A stretch of 64,000 bases of DNA from Ga0074130 sp035565355. Its GTDB lineage: Bacteria; Pseudomonadota; Gammaproteobacteria; Burkholderiales; Rhodocyclaceae. Both the position numbers and the translations under genes were made by a program. The first letter of the stretch is position 1; the number at the start of each line of letters is the position of its first letter. The stretch is from assembly GCA_035565355.1 (NCBI GenBank), contig DATMSM010000079.1:1-64000 (forward strand). Direction: 5' to 3'. The notes below the pieces were generated by a model. That model saw only the letters and a list, made by a program, of their open reading frames with translations, was not told where the DNA came from and made no database searches. Of the stretch, positions 1 to 8,691 are shown one piece after another.

Positions 1-244
1 CGGGCGCGCTGCTGCACAAGGTGATGGCGTGGCCGCGTGCCTTGAGGTGCTTGGCGCAGACATAGGCGTCGCCGCCGTTATTGCCCGGCCCGGCGAGAAT
101 GAGGATGCGGGCCCGGGCCTCACCGACGATCTCGCACGCAAGGTCGGCCGCCGCCAGCCCGGCCTGTTCCATCAGCGGCGGCTGCGCCGTGGCAAGGTGG
201 CGCGCTTCAAGGCGGCGAATGGCGGCGGTGCGCAATAGCAACAT
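1..244 (-). CDS. nnr: NAD(P)H-hydrate epimerase (YjeF N-terminal domain), C-terminus off the window
   Basis: Reading leftward from an ATG at 244, the frame stays open to the window edge. It encodes the start of a YjeF_N domain: a helix resembling the LMEQAG segment at about residues 24-29, then GPGNNGGDAYVCAKHL, the nucleotide-binding signature of NAD(P)HX epimerases. The family repairs hydrated NAD(P)H by epimerising the R form to the S form. In many bacteria a C-terminal ADP-dependent dehydratase domain follows; whether it is present cannot be seen. Only about 81 residues are visible. The gene starts 7 bp after the AEC transporter stop, so the two are probably co-transcribed. Confidence 0.9.
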   Translation of the reverse strand, partial: MLLLRTAAIRRLEARHLATAQPPLMEQAGLAAADLACEIVGEARARILILAGPGNNGGDAYVCAKHLKARGHAITLCSSAP

Positions 245-251
245 GGTGTTC

Positions 252-1190
252 TTACTCCGTCAGGGTCAGCAGCAGCGGCACGGTCAGGGCTGCGACCAGG
301 GTGGTCAGCACCAGCGCGGAGGCAACGGGGCCTTCGATGCTCTTGAACTGGCGCGACATCAGATAGACATTGATGCCGGTGGAGATGGAGGCAAGCAGCA
401 CGACGGTGCGTGTTTCCAGCGTCGGCAGGCCGATCAGCACGGCAATGCCCCAGACCACCAGCGGCTGGATGATCAGCTTCACCACGGTGATGCCGGCGCT
501 GATCTGCCAGCCCTGTTTGATGCCGTATTCGGCCAGGCCCATGCCCAGCGCCACCAGCGCCAGCGGCATGGTAGCGGCGGAAATCAGGTTGAGCGGCTCC
601 TTGACCAGATAAGGCAGCGGCAAGCCGGTCATGCCGTAGGCGACGCCGAGCAGGATGGCCGAGACCAGCGGATTCTTCAGCACGTTCAGGGTGGTCTTGC
701 CGAAACCCTTGGCCGAAAAGGCGCCGTGGCGCGCCCATTCCACCGAAATCGTCACCATGGTCCATAGCGTCAGCGCGTTGAAGGCAATGACCATGGCTGC
801 GGCCGGCAGCGACTCTTCGCCGAGGGTCAGCTTGGCCAGCGGAATGCCCAGCAGCACGTTGTTGGAGAAGATGCCGCCGAGCGCGAACACGGACTGGCCG
901 ACGCCATCGAGGCCGAAGCACTTCCAGGCGATCAAGCGGCCGATGACAAAGGTGACGATGCAGCCGCCGAAGAAGGCGATCAGCAGGCGCGCATCCACCG
1001 GCGGCAGCTTGGAGAAGTCGCTCATCAGGTTGAAGAGCAGGGCCGGCATGGCCACCGTGAACACGAAGCGCGTCAGGGCGTCGGCCACCTCGCTCGGCCA
1101 TTTGCCGAAGCGCATCAGTCCGTAGCCGACCAGCACCAGCAGGAAGAGCGGTGTGGCGAGGGCGGCGTGGTGGGTGAAGGTGGCGAACAA
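252..1190 (-). CDS. AEC (auxin efflux carrier) family transporter
   Basis: A 312-residue, strongly hydrophobic inner-membrane protein with about ten predicted membrane segments. Its two halves both contain a broken-helix pattern (around GIFSNNVLLGIPLAKL in the first half and SISTGINVYLMSRQF in the second), as in the AEC/bile-acid-sodium-symporter fold. Members export or import small carboxylates such as malonate or malate; the substrate cannot be read from sequence. Length is normal for the family (about 310). It is transcribed away from the peptide ABC transporter genes and probably with the downstream epimerase gene. Confidence 0.9.
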   Translation of the reverse strand: MFATFTHHAALATPLFLLVLVGYGLMRFGKWPSEVADALTRFVFTVAMPALLFNLMSDFSKLPPVDARLLIAFFGGCIVTFVIGRLIAWKCFGLDGVGQSVFALGGIFSNNVLLGIPLAKLTLGEESLPAAAMVIAFNALTLWTMVTISVEWARHGAFSAKGFGKTTLNVLKNPLVSAILLGVAYGMTGLPLPYLVKEPLNLISAATMPLALVALGMGLAEYGIKQGWQISAGITVVKLIIQPLVVWGIAVLIGLPTLETRTVVLLASISTGINVYLMSRQFKSIEGPVASALVLTTLVAALTVPLLLTLTE

Positions 1191-1352
1191 GTCGGCGGCC
1201 GGGGGTGTCGGAAGGCGACATGATACTCGCGGCCGCCTGACATGGTCGTGACATCGCGCTCCGGTGGTCGCCGAAACAGGCCCCTACAAAGCCGCCGATT
1301 CCCCGTTTATTCAGCGCTATAGACCCGGGCCCGGGCGCGTTACACTGCCCCC

Positions 1353-2330
1353 ATGCTGACGTACCTGATCCGGCGTTTCCTGTACGCGATTCCCATCCTG
1401 ATCGGGGTGAACCTGATCACCTTCGCCCTGTTCTTCGTCGTCAATACGCCGGACGACATGGCGCGCATGCAGCTGGGCGCCAAGCGTGTGACACCGGAAG
1501 CCATCGAGAAGTGGAAGGTGGAGCGCGGCTACGACAAGCCTTTGCTATGGAACGCCGAGGCGGCCGGCATGGCCAAGGCCACCGACACCATCTTCTTCGA
1601 CAAGTCACTGTCCATGTTCGCCTTTGAGTTCGGGCGCTCCGAGGACGGGCGCGACATCATGGGCGAGATCAAGTCGCGCATGGGGCCGTCGCTGGCGATC
1701 GCGATCCCGGTCTTCATCCTCGGCCTGTGGGCGGCGGTGACTTTTGCGCTGCTGCTGGTCTTTTTCCGCGGCAGCTATCTGGACTTCGGCGGCGTCGTGC
1801 TGTGCGTGGCGATGATGTCGATCTCCAGCCTGTTCTACATCATCGGCGGGCAGTGGCTGGTGAGCAAGGTCTGGCACCTGGTGCCGATCTCGGGGCTGGG
1901 CGAGGGCCTGGATGCGGCGCGCTTCCTGATCCTGCCCGTCATCATCAGCGTGATCGGCGGCCTCGGCGGCGCGGCGCGCTGGTATCGCACCATCTTCCTT
2001 GAAGAGAGCAATCGCGACTATGTGCGCACCGCGCGCGCCAAAGGCCTTTCCGAACTGGCCGTGCTGTTCCGGCATGTGCTCAAGAACGCCATGATCCCGA
2101 TCCTGACCGGCGTGGTGGTGGTGATTCCCTCGCTCTTCCTGGGCAGCCTGCTGATCGAGTCCTTCTTCTCGATTCCCGGTCTGGGCAGCTACACCATCGA
2201 TGCGATCAATGCGCAGGATTTCGCCGTGGTGCGCGCCATGGTCTTCATCGGTTCGGTGCTCTATATCGTCGGCCTGTGGCTGACCGATATTTCCTACACC
2301 CTCGTCGATCCGCGCATCCGCCTCAAATGA
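1353..2330 (+). CDS. Peptide ABC transporter permease, DppB/YejB type
   Basis: A 325-residue inner-membrane permease. The N-terminal MLTYLIRRFLYAIPILIGVN segment is the standard first helix of DppB/OppB-type subunits. The C-terminal half holds the EAA loop, readable as DYVRTARAKGLSELAVLFRHVLKN, which contacts the ATPase. The end, DPRIRLK, is also typical. It forms a heterodimeric channel with the next permease. The stop overlaps the next start (ATGA), and all three transporter genes overlap, so it is a tight operon. No substrate-binding protein gene adjoins it. Substrates are probably oligopeptides or a microcin C-like compound, by analogy with Yej systems. Confidence 0.92.
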   Translation: MLTYLIRRFLYAIPILIGVNLITFALFFVVNTPDDMARMQLGAKRVTPEAIEKWKVERGYDKPLLWNAEAAGMAKATDTIFFDKSLSMFAFEFGRSEDGRDIMGEIKSRMGPSLAIAIPVFILGLWAAVTFALLLVFFRGSYLDFGGVVLCVAMMSISSLFYIIGGQWLVSKVWHLVPISGLGEGLDAARFLILPVIISVIGGLGGAARWYRTIFLEESNRDYVRTARAKGLSELAVLFRHVLKNAMIPILTGVVVVIPSLFLGSLLIESFFSIPGLGSYTIDAINAQDFAVVRAMVFIGSVLYIVGLWLTDISYTLVDPRIRLK

Positions 2331-3673
2331 AGCCCGTTCTGCTCTGGTCCGACGCGATGTTTTTCCTGCTGCTGGCCTTCTGCCTGGCCGGTATCTGGTG
2401 GGCGCGGCGCAGTCCGCAGCTCGCCGCCGCCTGGCGTCAGGTCGGCATGAGTCGCACCGGCGTGGCGGCGGCGGCGGTGCTGTCCTTCTTCGTGCTGGTC
2501 GCCTTGCTCGATTCCTTCCACTATCGCGAACGCCTGCCGCAGCAGCCGGGCGAATCGGTGCAGTACGGCGTCGAGGTGCTGTCCGCGCTAGATGCGCTGT
2601 TGGCGCAGCAGAAGACACGAACCGAGAAAACCTATTCGGCGCCGCTGGCGACGCATTTGTTCGCCAAAGAGAGCCGTGCCGACGGGCAGGGCCGTGATTT
2701 TCCGCGCCTCAAGTTCGGTGGCATCCATCTCGACGACGCGGGCGAGCGCGATGCCGATGTGCTGCAGCGGGGGCTGATCGGGCTGGCCGGCGGCGGCGTG
2801 CTGTGGCTAGCGCTATTCGTCGTGGTGCGGCAATGGTTCAGGCCGCGCGCGTCCTGGTTCGCCTGGGATGCGCTGCTATGGGCGGTGGGCGCCATGCTGC
2901 TGATCGGTGGCGTGCTGCTGGCGCTGATGCCGCATTACCACGTGCTCGGCACCGACAAGGTCGGGCAGGACGTGCTCTATCTCACGCTCAAGAGCATACG
3001 CACGGCGCTGCTGATCGGCACGCTGACCACGCTCTCCATGCTGCCGGCCGCGCTGCTGCTTGGGATCGTCGCCGGTTACAAGGGCGGCTGGATAGACGAT
3101 GTGATTCAGTACATCTACACAGTGCTCAACTCCATTCCCGGCGTATTGCTGATTGCCGCTTCCATCCTCATGATGCAGGTGGTCATCGACACGCATCCGG
3201 AATGGTTCTCCACCGCCGCCGAGCGCGCCGACGCGCGCCTGCTCTCCTTGTGCGTGATCATGGGCGTGACCAGCTGGACCGGCCTGTGCCGCCTGCTGCG
3301 CGCAGAGACGCTGAAGTTGCGCGAGCTGGAGTTCGTGCAGGCAGCGCAGGCATTCGGCGTCTCATCGTGGGCCATCATGGCGCGCCACATCCTGCCCAAC
3401 GTCATGCATATCGTCATGATCTCGGTGGTCATGGACTTCTCCGGCCTGGTGCTGGCCGAGGCGGTGCTGTCCTATGTGGGTATCGGCGTCGATCCGACCA
3501 CCATCAGTTTCGGCACCATGATCAATATGGCGCGCATGGAGCTGGCGCGCGAACCCATGGTGTGGTGGTCGCTGATCGCCGCTTTCTGTTTCATGTTCGT
3601 GCTGGTGTTGGCCGCCAACCTGTTCGCCGATGCAGTGCGCGACGCCTTTGATCCGCGCGGGAGGGCTGCCTGA
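2327..3673 (+). CDS. Peptide ABC transporter permease, DppC/YejE type, with extended N-terminal region
   Basis: Encodes 448 residues; the start at 2327 overlaps the previous stop (ATGA). The C-terminal ~250 residues are an ordinary DppC-like permease: GTDKVGQDVLYLTLKSIRTALLIG, an EAA loop readable as FVQAAQAFGVSSWAIMARHI, and the terminal VRDAFDPRGRAA. The family is usually about 290-340 residues. Here there are four predicted membrane segments before the core, with a hydrophilic stretch (about residues 63-148) between the second and third, probably periplasmic. It pairs with the DppB-type subunit and the tandem ATPase. The extra N-terminal region is the odd feature. Confidence 0.9.
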   Translation: MKPVLLWSDAMFFLLLAFCLAGIWWARRSPQLAAAWRQVGMSRTGVAAAAVLSFFVLVALLDSFHYRERLPQQPGESVQYGVEVLSALDALLAQQKTRTEKTYSAPLATHLFAKESRADGQGRDFPRLKFGGIHLDDAGERDADVLQRGLIGLAGGGVLWLALFVVVRQWFRPRASWFAWDALLWAVGAMLLIGGVLLALMPHYHVLGTDKVGQDVLYLTLKSIRTALLIGTLTTLSMLPAALLLGIVAGYKGGWIDDVIQYIYTVLNSIPGVLLIAASILMMQVVIDTHPEWFSTAAERADARLLSLCVIMGVTSWTGLCRLLRAETLKLRELEFVQAAQAFGVSSWAIMARHILPNVMHIVMISVVMDFSGLVLAEAVLSYVGIGVDPTTISFGTMINMARMELAREPMVWWSLIAAFCFMFVLVLAANLFADAVRDAFDPRGRAA

Positions 3674-5517
3674 TGGTAGCCAGTGTGGATCCACACGCTG
3701 CCCTGTTGACGGTGGCTGGCCTGACGGTGCAGATCGGTGCCGGCCGTCCCGTGGACGAAGTGTCCTTCAAGATCATGCCGGGCGAGACCTTTGCCTTGCT
3801 CGGTGAATCCGGTTGCGGCAAGTCGATGACGGCGCTGGCCGTGATGCGCCTGCTGCCGCCCGCCGCGCGACTGGCCAGTGGTTCGGTCAGCTATGCACCC
3901 AGCGCTGGCGCGCAGTCCTTGCTGGACTTGACCGAGGCGGAGATGCGCCGCGTGCGCGGCGGCGGCATTGGCATGATCTTCCAGGAACCGGCTACCAGCC
4001 TGAATCCGGTCATGACCATAGGCCGCCAGATCGCGGAGGTGCTGGACCTGCATCTCGGCCTGAGCGGCGATGCAGCCCGCAAGCGTGCGCACGAGCTGCT
4101 CGACACCGTCGGCATTCCGGAGGCCGCACGTCGTCTTGATGAATATCCCTTCCAGCTTTCCGGGGGCTTGAAGCAGCGCGCCATGATCGCCATGGCCCTG
4201 GCTGGCGAGCCGGAGCTGCTGATTGCCGACGAGCCGACCACGGCACTCGATGTGACGCTGCAGGCGCAGGTGCTCGACTTGCTGAAGCAGCTTCAGCGCG
4301 AGCGCGGCATGGGCATGCTGTTGATCACGCACGACCTCGGCGTGGTCGAACGCATGGCCGATCATGTCGGCGTCATGTATGCGGGGCAACTGGTCGAGGT
4401 GGCGCCGCGTGAACAGTTCTTCGGCAATCCGGCGCATCCCTATTCACGTAAGTTGTTTGCCGCCTTGCCGGAGCGCGCCGCTGCGGGGCAACGGCTGTCT
4501 ACCATACCCGGCATGGTGCCGCCGCTGGATGCACAGCCCGCCGCTTGCCGCTTTGCGCCGCGCTGCAGTCTGGCCTTTGCCGAGTGCAGCACGCTGGCGC
4601 CGGCCTGGCATGTACAGGCGGGTGGGCAAGCAGTGCGCTGCCATTTGTTTGATCCACTGCGCAGCAGCGCGCCTGTCGTTGCCGAGGTATCGCCACCGGT
4701 GGCGGCTGTTGAACGCGCTGGGGGTGACACGCTGCTACAGGTGCGCGACCTCAAGGTGCACTTTCCGATACGCAAGGGCCTGTTGCAGCGCACGGTCGCC
4801 CATGTGGCCGCGGTAGATGGCGTCTCCTTCGATCTGCAGGCAGGTCGGACGCTGGCGCTGGTGGGCGAGTCAGGCTGCGGCAAGACCACGGTGGGCAAGG
4901 CTATCCTGCAACTGATCCAGCCGACGGCGGGCAGCGTGAAGCTGGCCGGCAAGGAGCTCACCGGCTTGTCAGGCAACGCGTTGCAGCCGCTGCGGGCGCA
5001 GGCCCAGATGGTGTTCCAGGACCCCTTCGGCTCACTCAATCCGCGCATGCGCGTCGGCACCATCATTGCCGAGGGCATGTACGCACTCGGCCTGCGCGAG
5101 AACGTGCGCGAACGCATCGCCGAGCTGTTGGAGCAGGTCGGCCTGCGCGCCGATATGGCAACGCGTTATCCGCACGAGTTCTCCGGTGGACAGCGTCAGC
5201 GCATTGCGATTGCGCGTGCGCTGGCGGTGAATCCTAAGCTGATAGTCTGCGACGAGCCGACCAGTGCGCTGGATGTCTCGGTACAGGCGCAGATCATCAA
5301 TCTGCTGCACGACCTGCAGCAGCAGTTGGGCTTGAGCTATCTCTTCATCACCCACAACATGGCCGTGGTCGACTATCTGGCTGACGAAGTGGCAGTGATG
5401 TACCAGGGACGCATCGTCGAGATGGGCAGTGCCGACACGGTGCTCGGCCATCCGCAGCATGAGTACACGCAGACTTTGCTGGCGGCGGCCTTTACGCGCA
5501 TGCGCGGCGCCGCCTGA
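3673..5517 (+). CDS. Peptide ABC transporter ATP-binding protein with two nucleotide-binding domains (YejF type)
   Basis: A 614-residue fusion of two ABC ATPase domains. Walker A motifs GESGCGKS lie at about residues 44 and 397. Walker B/D-loop motifs are LLIADEPTTALD and LIVCDEPTSALD. The first half has a variant signature, LSGGLKQRA, while the second is the normal FSGGQRQRI. A CRFAPRCSLAFAEC segment follows the first domain, the cysteine-containing motif seen at the end of DppD/DppF-type subunits. It powers the two upstream permeases, whose last gene overlaps it by one base (TGATG). Tandem fusion of this kind is typical of YejF. No binding-protein gene follows. Confidence 0.93.
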   Translation: MVASVDPHAALLTVAGLTVQIGAGRPVDEVSFKIMPGETFALLGESGCGKSMTALAVMRLLPPAARLASGSVSYAPSAGAQSLLDLTEAEMRRVRGGGIGMIFQEPATSLNPVMTIGRQIAEVLDLHLGLSGDAARKRAHELLDTVGIPEAARRLDEYPFQLSGGLKQRAMIAMALAGEPELLIADEPTTALDVTLQAQVLDLLKQLQRERGMGMLLITHDLGVVERMADHVGVMYAGQLVEVAPREQFFGNPAHPYSRKLFAALPERAAAGQRLSTIPGMVPPLDAQPAACRFAPRCSLAFAECSTLAPAWHVQAGGQAVRCHLFDPLRSSAPVVAEVSPPVAAVERAGGDTLLQVRDLKVHFPIRKGLLQRTVAHVAAVDGVSFDLQAGRTLALVGESGCGKTTVGKAILQLIQPTAGSVKLAGKELTGLSGNALQPLRAQAQMVFQDPFGSLNPRMRVGTIIAEGMYALGLRENVRERIAELLEQVGLRADMATRYPHEFSGGQRQRIAIARALAVNPKLIVCDEPTSALDVSVQAQIINLLHDLQQQLGLSYLFITHNMAVVDYLADEVAVMYQGRIVEMGSADTVLGHPQHEYTQTLLAAAFTRMRGAA

Positions 5518-7011
5518 TCAGTGCTTTTTGGCCGCTGGTTTGGGGGCGGGCTTGGCCGGCGCTTTTGCGGCCGGTTTTGCTGGTGTCTTGGCGGACCCTT
5601 TAGTCGCGGCAGGTTTCTTCGTTCCGCCCTTGTTTACCGCTGCTGTCTTGCCTTTTGCCGCCGAGGCCTTGCCCTTGGCGGCGGGTGCGGCCTTGCGCTC
5701 CGTGCGGCAAATTTTCTGGCCCTTCTTGTTCTTGCTGCACACCGTTTTTGCAGCCGGCTCTGCCGGCGGGTTCGGCAGCTTGGCGTCGAGCGCGGCGAAC
5801 TGCGCCGGCAGCGGCGCATTCTTGCCAGGCACCAGCAGGGTCATGCCCGGGCCGACCTTGGTGCGCGCGCTGATGCCGTTCAGCTGCTTGAGATAGGCGA
5901 GGCTGATATCGTGGCGGGCGGCGACGGTGTCGAGCTTGTCGCCCTTCCTGAGCGTGTAGGTATTCCAGGCGGAGAGCGGCTTGTCCTGCGCTTCATGCAG
6001 GTCGAGATTGTCGAGAAAGGTCTGCACCTTGTCGACGGGAACGACGACAGACAGCTTGCTGCTGCCCGGGATGACCGGGCGCTGATAGGCAGGATTCAGC
6101 GCGATGAACTCCTCCAGCGGGGTTTCCGCCAGCTTGGCGGCGAGTGCGATATCCATGTCGCCCGGAATGTCCACGGTGCCGAAGTAGGGGCGGTTGGGAA
6201 TCGGATCCAGCCTCAGGCCATAGACGTCGGGCTGGGCGATGATGTTCTTGATCGCCTGCAGCTTGGGCACGTAGTAGCGCGTTTCCTCGGGCATGGACAG
6301 GCTCTGATAATCGGTCGGCAGTCCGCGCGCCTGATTCTTGGCGATGGCGCGCGCGACCGCACCTTCGCCCCAGTTGTAGGAGGCCAGCGCCAGATGCCAG
6401 TCGCCGTGCATCTCGTAGATGTATTGCAGATAGTCGAGTGCGGCGCGGGTCGAGGCGATGATGTCGCGGCGCTGGTCCATCCACCAGTTCTGTTCGAGAC
6501 GATAGTTCTTGCCGGTGGAGGGAATGAATTGCCACATGCCCAGTGCCTTGGCCGACGAGGCGGCGAGTGGATTGTAGGAGCTTTCGACGATGGGCAGCAG
6601 CGCCAGTTCGGTCGGCATGCCGCGATCTTCGAGCTCGGAGACGATGTAGTAGAGATAGCGCTTGCTGCGTTCGAGCACGCGCTTGATGTAGGTGGGGTTG
6701 TTGAGATACCAGGCTTGGCGGTCGGCAACCAGGGGACTGGCGATATCGGGCATGGCGAAACCGTTGCGCAGGCGTTGCAGCAGATCGGTCTGCGGACGGG
6801 TCAGGTCTATGCTGGCGATGCGCGGCTCGTCTTCGCGCAGCGTGACCGGCAGCAAGTTGTAGGAGCCGTCCAGCGGCGTGCCCATGACACCGCTAGCAGC
6901 TGGTGGCGGGGCGGCCAGCTCCTCGCTCAGCTGCAGATCGGCGCGGGCCGGCTGGGCCAGGCTGCACAGCAGCGTCAGCATCAGGAGGAGCTTGCTTGCG
7001 AGGGACGACAT
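5518..7011 (-). CDS. mltD: Membrane-bound lytic murein transglycosylase, MltD-like, with LysM domain and basic tail
   Basis: I prefer the ATG at 7011, which gives a 24-residue signal peptide ending PARA; an ATG at 7065 would add 18 residues. The mature protein has a family 1 lytic transglycosylase domain with the catalytic glutamate in LPIVESSYNP, then SSAKALGMWQFIPSTG and LASYNWGEGAV, matching MltD. A LysM peptidoglycan-binding domain (NTYTLRKGDKLDTVAARHD) sits near residue 370. The last ~60 residues are almost only Lys, Ala and Pro, a low-complexity basic tail unusual for MltD. It cleaves peptidoglycan to 1,6-anhydro products in the periplasm. It converges with the ABC operon, with no gap after the 5517 stop. 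Confidence 0.92.
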   Translation of the reverse strand: MSSLASKLLLMLTLLCSLAQPARADLQLSEELAAPPPAASGVMGTPLDGSYNLLPVTLREDEPRIASIDLTRPQTDLLQRLRNGFAMPDIASPLVADRQAWYLNNPTYIKRVLERSKRYLYYIVSELEDRGMPTELALLPIVESSYNPLAASSAKALGMWQFIPSTGKNYRLEQNWWMDQRRDIIASTRAALDYLQYIYEMHGDWHLALASYNWGEGAVARAIAKNQARGLPTDYQSLSMPEETRYYVPKLQAIKNIIAQPDVYGLRLDPIPNRPYFGTVDIPGDMDIALAAKLAETPLEEFIALNPAYQRPVIPGSSKLSVVVPVDKVQTFLDNLDLHEAQDKPLSAWNTYTLRKGDKLDTVAARHDISLAYLKQLNGISARTKVGPGMTLLVPGKNAPLPAQFAALDAKLPNPPAEPAAKTVCSKNKKGQKICRTERKAAPAAKGKASAAKGKTAAVNKGGTKKPAATKGSAKTPAKPAAKAPAKPAPKPAAKKH

Positions 7012-7128
7012 CAGGCAGGGGAGTGTGGCGGAGAGTGCGGCCTTGTCGGGCCAGGTGGGACGCATCTTAGGCGGCGGCTGGTAGCCGGGTCAACGCACGA
7101 AATGTATCCGGATGTGCGGCGCCGTGCA

Positions 7129-7905
7129 TCAGAAAACGTTCTTCCATGCACGGATCGCGGTGAACACGCCGAGCGCATCGCTGAGTGCAGCATTGCCGCT
7201 GACGCGGCGCGCAGAGGCAATCACGGCGGGGGCGTCCCAGCGCAGGAAGGGATTGGTGGCCAGTTCTTCGGCCAAGGTCGAGGGCACGGTGGCCTGGCCG
7301 GCGGCGCGCAGGCGCGCGACATCCTGATTGCGTGCCTGCAGGGCGGCATTATCGGGCTCGACGGCGAGGGCGAACTTCATGTTGGCCTGCGTGTATTCGT
7401 GTGCGCAGTAGATCTGCGTGTCGGGCGGCAGGGCGGCGATGCGCGCCAGCGAGGCGTGCATCTGCTGCGGCGTGCCTTCGAAGATGCGGCCGCAACCGCC
7501 GGCGAACAGCGTGTCGCCGCAGAACAGCGCCTGGTGTTGCGCGGCGAAATAGGCGATATGGCCCAGCGTATGGCCGCCCACATCCATGACGCTGAGGTCG
7601 AGGCCGAGTTCGGGCAGGCTGATCGCGTCGCCATCGCGCAGCGTATGGGTCAGCATGGTAATCTTGTCCTGCTCCGCGGCGGGTCCGTACACCGGCACCT
7701 TGGCGTGTTGCAGCAGCGCTTGCACGCCGCCGATATGATCGGCATGGCGATGCGTGATCAGGATGGCGCAGAGCGTGCCGCCGGTTTGCTGCAGATAGTC
7801 GAGCACGGGCGCGGCTTCGCCGGGGTCGACAACGGCGACCTGATCCTGGTGACGCAACACCCAGATATAGTTGTCGCTGAACGCGGGCAGGGCTGTGATT
7901 TCCAT
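7129..7905 (-). CDS. gloB: Hydroxyacylglutathione hydrolase (glyoxalase II)
   Basis: A 258-residue metallo-beta-lactamase fold protein. The binuclear metal motif THRHADHIGG is followed by GHTLGHIAYF, and FCGDTLFAGGCGRIFEG supplies the bridging aspartate and the glutathione-binding loop. YCAHEYTQANMKFALAVEP completes the glyoxalase II signature. It hydrolyses S-lactoylglutathione to lactate and glutathione, the second step in methylglyoxal detoxification. It diverges from a methyltransferase gene across only 36 bp, and rnhA and dnaQ follow, the same neighbourhood as gloB-yafS-rnhA-dnaQ in Escherichia coli. Confidence 0.96.
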   Translation of the reverse strand: MEITALPAFSDNYIWVLRHQDQVAVVDPGEAAPVLDYLQQTGGTLCAILITHRHADHIGGVQALLQHAKVPVYGPAAEQDKITMLTHTLRDGDAISLPELGLDLSVMDVGGHTLGHIAYFAAQHQALFCGDTLFAGGCGRIFEGTPQQMHASLARIAALPPDTQIYCAHEYTQANMKFALAVEPDNAALQARNQDVARLRAAGQATVPSTLAEELATNPFLRWDAPAVIASARRVSGNAALSDALGVFTAIRAWKNVF

Positions 7906-7941
7906 AACTTGCGATTTTACTACTTAAGGTCCGGCGTTCGG

Positions 7942-8691
7942 ATGGCGGAAACGGGTTTCATCGATTGGCTGGAAAGCGAGCAGGGGCGCTATGTGCGTCA
8001 CTGGGTCGAGACGCGTCACGATCAACTCGTGGCCGACATCTTTGGCTTCAATGCCGTGCAGGTCGGCTTGCCGCAGCTCGATCTGCTGCGCGCCAACCGC
8101 ATGCCTTTCCGTTTCTATTGCGCGGAAGAGGGTGTGGTTCAGGTCAGGGCGAGCCCGCTGGAACTGCCTTTTGCCTCGGCCAGCATTGATCTTGTGGTGC
8201 TGCCACATGTGCTGGAGTTTTCCGAGAATCCGCACCAGGTCCTGCGTGAGGTGGAGCGGGTGCTGATGCCGGAAGGCAGCGTGCTTGTCACCGGCTTCAA
8301 TCCCTTCAGCCTGTGGGGCGGCAAACGTCGGCTGGCGCGCCAGCCCGCCGCTGCGCCCTGGCGCGGACGCTATATCAGCGTGCCGCGTCTCAAGGACTGG
8401 TGCAAGCTGCTCAATCTGGAAACGCGCATGGGCTGTTTCGGCTGCTATGCGCCGCCACTGAGCCAGGAGAAGTGGCTCAATCGCTGGCACTTCATGGAAC
8501 CCGCAGGCGATCGCTGGTGGCCTTTTGCCGGCGGCGTGTACATGCTGCAGGCGGTCAAGCGCGTGGAGGGCATGCGCGTGATCATGCCGAGCTGGAAGGA
8601 CAGGAAGGCCGCCGCCAAGGCGCTGGCGCCGGTGACGCAGCGACATGGCGGGGTGCAGAAGAATATGAAAACGAGGGATGAACTGGTATGA
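7942..8691 (+). CDS. Class I SAM-dependent methyltransferase (YafS-like)
   Basis: Encodes 249 residues from the ATG at 7942; the same frame is open far upstream but that part is antisense to gloB and mltD. The segment SPLELPFASASIDLVVLPHVLEFSENPHQVLREVERVLMPEG is the motif II-III region of class I methyltransferases. The usual glycine-rich SAM motif I is not obvious upstream. The position between gloB and rnhA matches yafS of E. coli, whose substrate is not established. The stop overlaps the rnhA start (ATGA), implying translational coupling. Confidence 0.87.
   Translation: MAETGFIDWLESEQGRYVRHWVETRHDQLVADIFGFNAVQVGLPQLDLLRANRMPFRFYCAEEGVVQVRASPLELPFASASIDLVVLPHVLEFSENPHQVLREVERVLMPEGSVLVTGFNPFSLWGGKRRLARQPAAAPWRGRYISVPRLKDWCKLLNLETRMGCFGCYAPPLSQEKWLNRWHFMEPAGDRWWPFAGGVYMLQAVKRVEGMRVIMPSWKDRKAAAKALAPVTQRHGGVQKNMKTRDELV

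Noticed and set aside
5521..7941. Long open frame on the plus strand, about 800 codons, antisense to the transglycosylase and gloB and running into the methyltransferase gene
   Set aside because: Its composition follows the codon bias of the minus-strand genes; only the part from 7942 shows a real protein family.
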